Source: Spirochaetae bacterium HGW-Spirochaetae-7
GTDB taxonomy: Bacteria > Spirochaetota > Spirochaetia > Treponematales > UBA12059
NCBI GenBank assembly: GCA_002839245.1
Contig: PGXR01000101.1
Span: forward strand, 1-12,681
Reading direction: 5' to 3'
DNA length: 12,681 nucleotides
A program made the translations under genes and the position numbers. The notes beneath the pieces are model-generated. The model was given only the letters and a program-made list of their open reading frames with translations, was not told the DNA's origin and searched no databases. Below, in pieces: positions 6,843 through 12,681 of the stretch (its first letter is position 1; each line of letters starts with the position of its first letter).

Positions 6843-7964
6843 GTGGATTGCTCGTTTTCCGCCCTCGACGGATATTTTGGCGTCGGTCCGGCACCGATGC
6901 GTTTCGAGCTCTTCGAAGGCGACCTCGTCGGGCTTGCAAAGGCGGTCGATGGCTTGTCATTTCCGGGCTTGTCCTACGCAGATGCCATCGTCGACATCGC
7001 GCGCAGCGACATCGCGCGCGGCGACGGCGCGCGCAGCGACGGCGCGGGCAACGCTCGGGTGCGGTACCGCTGCGCGGACGGGGGCTCCCGGGCGGCGTAT
7101 CCCCAGGCAGGGCTGGCGCGGCTCGCCGGCAAGAACTCCTTCGACGCGCGCGGAGCTGTCTACGGGAGCCTGCACGACTCGGCTCCCGTCCCTGGCAACG
7201 CTCCTGGCGACGCTCCTGGCGACGCTCCAGACGACCTCGTGCTGTTCGAAGCCGCGGTCCTTGCTTCGCGGTACCCCTACGATCCCGATCCTCGCTGCGT
7301 CCCGAGGGCTCCGTCGGGGCTTTCGGCCCTGTACCAGAGGGACCTGCTTGAACTCGTACTCACGGGCGCGAGGCCGGACAAGGGCCTGGAACTCCTGCTC
7401 CTCTCGGGGTTCATCTCCGAGTACTGGCCGGAACTGGCTGACCTTTCCGGCGTCGTCCATGCCAAGGACTACCACCCCGAGGGCGACGCGTGGCGGCACA
7501 CGATGGAGACTTTCGGCCACCGGAAGGCCCCCGACCTGGTGCTGTCGTTGGGACTGCTCCTCCACGATACCGGCAAACCCGACGCCGTCTCTGAGGGCGG
7601 CAACCGCTTCAACGGACATTCCGAGCTCGGGGAGCTGACCGCGCGCGCCTTTCTGGGGCGGCTCGGGTATTCACGCGCCGATATCGAATCGATCGCTTTC
7701 CTCGTCCGCTACCATATGCTCCCTGCCGCCTTGCCGCGGGTTCCCCCGTCGAGCATAGGCCGCATCCTCGACGATCCGCTGTTTCCCGTCCTGCTCGAGC
7801 TGTACCGATGCGACGAGCTTTCGACTTTCCGTGGCCCGGACGGTTACTACGATGCATGCGCCGCGTACAAGGCCTACCTCAAGAATTCAAGGAACCCGTA
7901 CCGCGACAGCAACGGCAAACGTCGCGTCGACCTGCTTCACAGGAACGGCTCCGGGACACTATAG
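6843..7964 (+). CDS. HD-domain protein resembling the C-terminal part of CCA-adding enzymes
   Basis: 373 residues from a GTG at 6843 preceded by GGAGG (6833-6837); TTG at 6810 and ATG at 6898 lack such a site. Residues about 165-300 form an HD phosphohydrolase-type domain: H211 (YHPEGD), H219 (WRHT), H241-D242 (LLLHDTGKP), H259 (NGHSELG) and H291 (VRYHMLP). The YHPEGDAWRHT and LLLHDTGKP segments and the preceding LVLTGARPDKGLELLLLSGF-like helices resemble the head and HD region of bacterial tRNA nucleotidyltransferases. The N-terminal half has no recognisable GS..DxD nucleotidyltransferase motif, so CCA addition is unlikely. A phosphatase or phosphodiesterase acting on nucleotides or RNA 3' ends is inference. 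Two in-frame tandem repeats sit in the N-terminal half. Its stop is 7 nt before the next gene. Confidence 0.85.
   Translation: MDCSFSALDGYFGVGPAPMRFELFEGDLVGLAKAVDGLSFPGLSYADAIVDIARSDIARGDGARSDGAGNARVRYRCADGGSRAAYPQAGLARLAGKNSFDARGAVYGSLHDSAPVPGNAPGDAPGDAPDDLVLFEAAVLASRYPYDPDPRCVPRAPSGLSALYQRDLLELVLTGARPDKGLELLLLSGFISEYWPELADLSGVVHAKDYHPEGDAWRHTMETFGHRKAPDLVLSLGLLLHDTGKPDAVSEGGNRFNGHSELGELTARAFLGRLGYSRADIESIAFLVRYHMLPAALPRVPPSSIGRILDDPLFPVLLELYRCDELSTFRGPDGYYDACAAYKAYLKNSRNPYRDSNGKRRVDLLHRNGSGTL
6993..7052 (+). repeat. Four 15-nt in-frame tandem units in the HD-protein gene
   Basis: Units 6993-7007, 7008-7022, 7023-7037 and 7038-7052 encode DIARS, DIARG, DGARS and DGAGN. Unit 1 is GACATCGCGCGCAGC; later units differ by one to a few bases. 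The frame is preserved. They lie in the poorly conserved N-terminal half. Confidence 0.85.
7191..7226 (+). repeat. Three 12-nt in-frame tandem units in the HD-protein gene
   Basis: CCTGGCAACGCT (7191-7202) is followed by two identical CCTGGCGACGCT units (7203-7214, 7215-7226) and a decayed fourth (CCAGACGAC). They encode PGNA-PGDA-PGDA-PDD, a flexible linker before the FEAAVLASRYPYD helix. Confidence 0.87.
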
Positions 7965-7971
7965 TAGCCGC

Positions 7972-9936
7972 ATGCCAATCTGGAGCGATATTGAACGGGC
8001 CCTGTCGCCCGATGCAGCTGACAGGGAATTCGCCGCTCGGGTCGCGATGGAATTGCGTGAAGGCAGTCCCCTTGCCAGGACCCAGACTTCGCTGCTCCGG
8101 GCGAGCGACGGGGCCATCGCCTCGTTTTATGCGAGCCTGGAAGCGACCCGATCCCCTCCCGAGCCTCGTTCGAGGGCCGCCGATTCGTCCTGGCTTCTCC
8201 GTTCGGACGTCTGCTGGATCAATGTCAGGGCCTGCGCGATCGACGGTCGCCCTGGCTCGTTCATCCGCGCCTCGAAACTCCTGCCCGGCATCGCGTCCGA
8301 CGCGATCCTGCTGGCGCCGTTCCATCCCATACAGTTCGACCTGACGTACGCGCCCGAGACCATGACGATTGTCGATCCGGCTCTCGCCGACTCCGCGCTG
8401 TCGGCGGCGGGAATCAGCCCTGCGGCCCAGCTTCGCGCTTTCGTCACCGCGTGCAGGCTCCTGGACAGGAGCGTAGGCTACGAACTCCTGCCTTATGCAG
8501 CCCAGTTCAGCCGCATCGCCATGGAGCGACCCGGCCTGTTCCGCTGGGTGGCGCTCGACGACGACAGGAAAGGACTGGCGCACGCCGACCCGGCTTTCCC
8601 GTACTGCGCCGGCGACAGGCTCCGTGACTCCGACCGCGTGGCTGCGATGGCGGCAGCGGCCAAAAACGAATACGGAATCTCCACCTTCAGGAAACACGAG
8701 GACGACTCCCCCGAGCTGTCAGCCGCCAAGGACAAGGCGTACTTCGGGGCGATCCGGCTTTGCGTCGACAACGGACTGTGGCCGGTGCCGGCCCACGCGA
8801 GGCATGGCGTCGGGATACCGGCCTTCCTCCGCTACGACGGAGCCGGGGACTTCCCCGTCTTTTCATACCGCGACGTCGACGGTCTGGACATCGGCGAGGA
8901 CGCGTACGGCGTCGTCGCCCCTTTTGCATTCTATGACGACGTCCCGCCCAACGCCTCGCCTGCCGGCAGCGTGCCGCGCAACGACGACGCGATCGACTAC
9001 TACGCGCACGTTTTTTCGTACTGGCGCGATTCGTTCGGCTTCGATTTCGTGCGCTACAACGCGGTCGACCGGGTGTTCGACGAGGCTGTCGACGAGGAGG
9101 GTCTGATGCCCGCGTCCGACCGGCCAACGCCAGAGGTGGTCACCGCGGCCATCATGGCCTCCAGGGACGGCGCTGCAGGAACCGGCGCCATTGCGGCGAG
9201 GAAAGGCTCCGAGGTCGAACGATACGCCGCCCTCGGCTTCGACCTGACGATGGGCAACGAGGTGCTGAGACGAATCGACGCTCCGCTCGTCAGTGACTCG
9301 TTCGCCCTCCATGATACGCTTGCCGGGCGCGCCAGGGGAAAGCGTCCGGCTTCAGTCTGCTTCGCCGTCGACGTTCCTGAGTCCGGCGCTCCCAGACTGT
9401 GGGGGTCCGCCCTCTCCAAGGTGATGGGCTCCGAGCGGATGCGGCTACGGCACGGTATGGCCCGGTTCCTGTCGGTAGGCAAGGGCCGGCGGCCCATGTT
9501 CGAGACAATGGGATTCCAGGACGGGTCGACGGGGCTGTACGAGGCCGGTTTCTCGATACGCGGTCTGGACTGGGCCGACGATGCCGGCCTTGCCTCCGGC
9601 TACGCGTCCATAGAGCGCCTCTATGCGCGCCTGCGGCCGTTCCTCGACGCGGGGGCCATCATCGCCCGTAGCGTAGAGGACGGCCATGCCTGGTGGCAGG
9701 TCAGCGGGAAGGGGCGATCGCGCCTCGTGGCCGTAGTCGCATCGCTGGAGACGGCCGAGGGCTGCGCTCCAGGCAGGCTGTCCATACCGCTTGACCCGGC
9801 ATGGGGCGATCTGGAAGGACGCGCCTACAGGCTCCCGGACTCGGTCGGCATCGGGATCGAAGCCAGAGGGTCCATAGAGCTGGACCTCGGCTTCCTCGAC
9901 CTGGTCGTTGTCGACCTGGTGCCCGTTTTCTACTGA
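7972..9936 (+). CDS. GH13-like (alpha-amylase superfamily) protein, possibly catalytically inactive
   Basis: 654 residues. Barrel-like landmarks occur in GH13 order: LLAPFHP (114-119, onward), VGYELLPYAAQFS (from V168) where region I normally ends in NH, GFDFVRYNAVDRVF (from G356) matching region II, GFDLTMGNEV (422-431), and FALHDT (444-449) resembling region IV. A distinctive RRPMFETMGFQDGS segment starts at residue 506, and a beta-rich end (ending DLVPVFY) fits a C-terminal domain. In region II the residue where GH13 enzymes carry the nucleophile Asp reads Asn (R361-Y362-N363), and around MASRDG (395-400), where a general acid Glu would be expected, none is present. Alignment here is by eye. 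There is no signal peptide, so it is probably cytosolic. The start ATG is 7 nt after the HD gene and lacks a clear Shine-Dalgarno, which suggests translational coupling. Confidence 0.68.
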   Translation: MPIWSDIERALSPDAADREFAARVAMELREGSPLARTQTSLLRASDGAIASFYASLEATRSPPEPRSRAADSSWLLRSDVCWINVRACAIDGRPGSFIRASKLLPGIASDAILLAPFHPIQFDLTYAPETMTIVDPALADSALSAAGISPAAQLRAFVTACRLLDRSVGYELLPYAAQFSRIAMERPGLFRWVALDDDRKGLAHADPAFPYCAGDRLRDSDRVAAMAAAAKNEYGISTFRKHEDDSPELSAAKDKAYFGAIRLCVDNGLWPVPAHARHGVGIPAFLRYDGAGDFPVFSYRDVDGLDIGEDAYGVVAPFAFYDDVPPNASPAGSVPRNDDAIDYYAHVFSYWRDSFGFDFVRYNAVDRVFDEAVDEEGLMPASDRPTPEVVTAAIMASRDGAAGTGAIAARKGSEVERYAALGFDLTMGNEVLRRIDAPLVSDSFALHDTLAGRARGKRPASVCFAVDVPESGAPRLWGSALSKVMGSERMRLRHGMARFLSVGKGRRPMFETMGFQDGSTGLYEAGFSIRGLDWADDAGLASGYASIERLYARLRPFLDAGAIIARSVEDGHAWWQVSGKGRSRLVAVVASLETAEGCAPGRLSIPLDPAWGDLEGRAYRLPDSVGIGIEARGSIELDLGFLDLVVVDLVPVFY

Positions 9937-9951
9937 CGGGACGACATTGGG

Positions 9952-10725
9952 CTAGCGACCCTGGCGTTTGCGGATGTATATCTGCTTGCCGGTATCGGTC
10001 GGGCTCGCGCGTTCCTCCACGTCGAACCATCCGCACGATTTGATCAGATCCGCCAGCTTGCGGAAGCCGTAGTTGCGGGGGTCGAAGTCTGGCTGGCGGT
10101 TGGCGACGTACTGACCGACCGGCCCGAGGTAGGCCCAGCCGGATTCGTCGGCGGAATCCTCAACCGCGGCTATCAGCAAGGCACGGAGCTTCTTGTCTAT
10201 CTTCAGGTCCTGGGTTACGGCCGGCTTCCGCTTCGGCTCGTCCTTGGACAAGGTCTCTTCCTCGACCGGCTCGCGCAGGATCTCGGTATAGATGAACTTG
10301 TCGCAGGCTGCCACGAATGGCTTGGGGGTCTTGCGCTCGCCGAAGCCGAGCACGAGCTTGCCGGCCTCGCGCATGCGCGCTGCGAGCCGGGTAAAATCGG
10401 AATCGCTCGATACTATGCAGAAGCCGTCTAGCTTCTCAGTGTACAGCAAATCCATCGCGTCAATTATCATCGCGCTGTCGGTGGCGTTCTTGCCGGTGGT
10501 GTACGAGAACTGCTGGATAGGCTGGATCGCGTACTCGAGCAGGCGTTCCTTCCAGTGTTTGAGGTTGTTTGTCGTCCAGTCGCCGTAGATGCGCTTCACG
10601 CTCGCCACGCCATACTTGGCGACCTCGGCGAGCAGCCCTTCGGTTATCGGCGCCTGGGTGTTGTCGGCGTCGACCAATACTGCCAGCTTCAGCTGGCCAG
10701 CGTCATAATTCGTCTTCATGCTCAT
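9952..10725 (-). CDS. NYN (LabA/DUF88-type PIN-like) protein with C-terminal LOTUS/OST-HTH-like domain
   Basis: 257 residues. Residues 12-150 form a NYN domain: LAVLVDADN (D19, D21, N22), GKNATD83SAMIIDAMD, and the SSDSDFTRLA motif (D108, D110), supplying the acidic cluster of metal-dependent PIN-like RNases. A charged linker (about 155-175, KDEPKRKP) leads to residues about 175-250, a winged-helix region (LGPVGQYVANRQPDFDPRNYGFRKLADLI) typical of LOTUS/OST-HTH domains that bind RNA, ending in a basic tail. Predicted cytosolic role: RNA binding or cleavage. The ATG at 10725 is chosen because GGAG (minus strand 10735-10732) lies 6 nt upstream; the TTG at 10737 would overlap that site. The upstream gene stops at 10727, a 1-nt gap, so the two are almost certainly coupled. 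It converges with the GH13-like gene 15 nt away. Confidence 0.88.
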   Translation of the reverse strand: MSMKTNYDAGQLKLAVLVDADNTQAPITEGLLAEVAKYGVASVKRIYGDWTTNNLKHWKERLLEYAIQPIQQFSYTTGKNATDSAMIIDAMDLLYTEKLDGFCIVSSDSDFTRLAARMREAGKLVLGFGERKTPKPFVAACDKFIYTEILREPVEEETLSKDEPKRKPAVTQDLKIDKKLRALLIAAVEDSADESGWAYLGPVGQYVANRQPDFDPRNYGFRKLADLIKSCGWFDVEERASPTDTGKQIYIRKRQGR

Positions 10726-10726
10726 T

Positions 10727-12681
10727 TCATGCTCCAAACATCATGTTTCTCAGCCGGTGTACCTTTCCTATCGCGCTGACGGCTACGACGATCTGTTCGC
10801 CGCCTCCGGTGGATAGCGCAACGACGGTACCGGTCGGCGTCCTGCGGATTTCCCGCGGGACGCCCGTTGCCTTTGCCTGCTTGCCCGACTCGTCGATCCA
10901 GGAAATTTCAACGGCCGCGCCGTCCTTCATCGCCCGTTCCATAAGCCGCAACTTGCCTGGATAATCCATCGCGCCCGCAACCGACCCGTCGTCGGTCGGC
11001 TTGGCCGTGGTCAGCTGGCTTTCGTCGAGGACCAGGCGGGCCTTGATCCTGTCCTCCAGATCGGCCCGTTCGTCGGGTGACGGGTTCATGCCATCGAGTG
11101 CCGCCAGGAGGCGCACGACAAGCGGCGATTCCTCAGGTACGAGTGTAGCGCTTGCCGGCAGAAATGCAAGCGGCAGGCCGTTGCCGTCATTGGCGAGCGC
11201 GGCGTTCGCCTGCGTCCACAGCGCCCGGACGGCGGTATCGTCGTCGGTCGGCGACGGCCGCATGTCGACGTCGATGCCGGCGGCCTTGAGCAGACGCTCG
11301 GCGTCTGGGGCGTCCCGCGCCGCAAGCATGTATACGCCGTCGGTCAGCCGTTCGGCCACGAGCCCGATCGCCTTGGGTGAATGCTCAATCACGCCGGACA
11401 GGTGGCCGTCCAGGACGACGACGACGCCCACCCTGACCCGGGCCGACATCGACTCGGATTCCCAGGCCTCGAGGGAGAACCGTACGCTCTGCGGGAGCGG
11501 GATTCCGGAGAGTTCCTCCAGCCGTGATTCCACCTCGCTGGCGGTGAATCCGAAAGCGTAGGCGGCCTTGGCCGCGCTCTTGTCCAGCGTCGCCGACCAG
11601 ACCAACCCGGCATTTTCCATCCTCGCGACCGACACGACGAAGGCCCTGGCGGCGCGGCTGGCTTCGGGAAGGATGCGTATCTCGTGCGACTCCTCGACGA
11701 CGATCGACTTTGGAACCGGCGCATTCAACGAGAATACGCCAGCTGCTGCGGTCGTGGTCCTGATCAGGCCATCGTCGCCGACGGCGACCAGGCCGAGCAT
11801 CACGAGCGCGTCCACGATGCCCGAGGCCATCCCGACGAGCCCACGCCCGAGCGCTTCCGACGCGTCTGAAGAGCCGGATACGGCCAGCGGTTCGAGGTAG
11901 CGCCTCGCTGCCATCGCGACGATTCGGCGGGCGTCGGCGGCCGAGACGGCGATACCCCGCGGCAGGGCGGCGACGACGGCGTGGAGCAAGCCGGGCGCCA
12001 GCCGGCCGTTGCCCAGCGCTTTGACGATACAGCCCGCGGCGAGCGCAAGCGAGGCTGCCGATCCGGCGGAATCGCACAGTTCGACGAAACGGCGCGGGTA
12101 CACGGCGGGACGACCGTCCTCGCCAGCGCCCATGATGCCGCTGGCTTCCAGCGCGCCGAGCATCGATGCCAGGCGCTCGGCATTGCCTGAAAGTCCCGGT
12201 ATCGAGGCGTCGAGGATCTGCGCCATCCTCTTGCTCGGTTCGCGCCGGCCCTTGAAGGCGGGTTTGGCATGGGCGGTGGCGGAAACCAGGGCGCAGAATG
12301 CGGCGAAGGGGTCCGGCGCTTCCGGCTCGTCGGTCGCCGCGGAGATCGACAGCGCTTCCGAGGGCGAAAGCTCCGATGCCAGCCTGGAAAGGAGGGGAGG
12401 AGAGACGCCGACCAGCTCGAGGCCTTCCGCGTCCTTGTAGGAGTACAGGATAAGGCGTTCCTTGAGGCTTCGCACGTGCTGGAGCGCTGACGCCTCTCCC
12501 GCGTTGTCGTCGGCGGCTAGCTGGACGAGCTCGACCAGCGGCAACCCGGCGGCCGGAGAGGAACCCGAATACAGCGCCAGCGCCGTTATCTTCCTGTCGA
12601 AACGGTCAAGCAGGCCTACGATCGCATCGGAGTTCTCGCGGCGGCGCAGGAACGATTCGATGTTGGATATCAACTCGTGCT
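10727..12681 (-). CDS. XPB/Ssl2 N-terminal-like helicase-associated protein (5' end outside window)
   Basis: The frame stays open to the window edge (upstream of the TTG at 12673 it reads ...HELISN), so the N-terminus is probably missing. Numbering from that TTG, 648 residues are seen. Residues about 255-310 look like a winged helix (RRYLEPLAV...GLVGMASGIVDALVMLGLVAV). Residues about 320-470 resemble the helicase XPB/Ssl2 N-terminal domain: a helical stretch with SGIPLPQSVRF, then ARVRVGVVVVLDGHL and ERLTDGVYMLAARDAPDAERLL. A beta-rich C-terminus (about 590-640, AVEISWIDESGKQAKATGVP...) recalls the barrel tails of WYL or helicase-associated proteins. No Walker motifs are visible, so it is not itself a helicase in the visible part. 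In other bacteria such proteins often occur near an XPB-type helicase; none is visible here. It is translationally coupled to the NYN gene. Confidence 0.66.
   Translation of the reverse strand, partial: HELISNIESFLRRRENSDAIVGLLDRFDRKITALALYSGSSPAAGLPLVELVQLAADDNAGEASALQHVRSLKERLILYSYKDAEGLELVGVSPPLLSRLASELSPSEALSISAATDEPEAPDPFAAFCALVSATAHAKPAFKGRREPSKRMAQILDASIPGLSGNAERLASMLGALEASGIMGAGEDGRPAVYPRRFVELCDSAGSAASLALAAGCIVKALGNGRLAPGLLHAVVAALPRGIAVSAADARRIVAMAARRYLEPLAVSGSSDASEALGRGLVGMASGIVDALVMLGLVAVGDDGLIRTTTAAAGVFSLNAPVPKSIVVEESHEIRILPEASRAARAFVVSVARMENAGLVWSATLDKSAAKAAYAFGFTASEVESRLEELSGIPLPQSVRFSLEAWESESMSARVRVGVVVVLDGHLSGVIEHSPKAIGLVAERLTDGVYMLAARDAPDAERLLKAAGIDVDMRPSPTDDDTAVRALWTQANAALANDGNGLPLAFLPASATLVPEESPLVVRLLAALDGMNPSPDERADLEDRIKARLVLDESQLTTAKPTDDGSVAGAMDYPGKLRLMERAMKDGAAVEISWIDESGKQAKATGVPREIRRTPTGTVVALSTGGGEQIVVAVSAIGKVHRLRNMMFGA

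Noticed and set aside
7831..7971. In-frame upstream extension of the GH13-like protein to an ATG at 7831
   Set aside because: The added residues are an out-of-frame translation of the conserved HD-protein C-terminus; the ATG at 7972, just after the HD stop, is the sensible start.
7879..8697. Minus-strand open frame (272 codons) opposite the HD and GH13-like genes
   Set aside because: Arg-rich shadow translation with no family features.
9937..9951. Terminator between the convergent GH13-like and NYN genes
   Set aside because: The 15-nt gap holds no stem-loop or T-run.
10726..10737. TTG start at 10737 for the NYN protein
   Set aside because: It would overlap the GGAG that correctly serves the ATG at 10725.

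Overview
The window is a GC-rich bacterial chromosome segment with nine protein genes, two of them cut by the window edges. It shows no rRNA, tRNA, CRISPR array, transposase or phage gene. Coding density is very high, and Shine-Dalgarno sequences precede most starts. The best guess for the host is a free-living or host-associated spirochaete (Spirochaetales/Treponema-like). This rests on recalled resemblance of the HD-domain protein and the XPB-N-like protein to spirochaetal homologues and on the loose lipobox of the M16 protease. It is inference, and no marker gene proves it.

Layout, left to right. (1) 1-1820 (+): 5'-truncated YgiQ-family radical SAM protein with an in-frame 36-nt tandem duplication. 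(2) 1939-4725 (+): PqqL-like M16 zinc protease, probably exported, behind its own promoter and a strong RBS. (3) 6254-4740 (-): a two-gene unit, a DUF554 membrane protein followed 33 nt later by a receiver-PAS response regulator, converging on the protease gene with only 14 nt between stops. (4) 6255-6504: a divergent intergenic region with three perfect stem-loops (14, 11 and 24 bp) in 144 nt, much more AT-rich than its surroundings. (5) 6505-9936 (+): a likely operon of a small Cys-rich protein, an HD-domain protein resembling the C-terminal part of CCA-adding enzymes without the nucleotidyltransferase core, and a GH13-like glycosidase homologue whose usual catalytic residues appear substituted. 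(6) 12681-9952 (-): a tightly coupled pair, an XPB/Ssl2-N-like helicase-associated protein (5'-truncated) and a NYN/LabA-type nuclease-fold protein with a C-terminal LOTUS/OST-HTH-like domain; the RBS of the second lies in the end of the first.

The most unusual part is the hairpin cluster at 6341-6484. Both flanking genes are transcribed away from it, so it cannot terminate either one. If the predicted plus-strand promoter at 6307-6333 is real, transcription would start about one base before the first hairpin, and the mRNA of the Cys-rich/HD/GH13-like operon would carry a roughly 165-nt leader of three stacked hairpins ending 4 nt before the Shine-Dalgarno. A second theme is short in-frame tandem repeats (36, 15 and 12 nt units) inside otherwise conserved genes.
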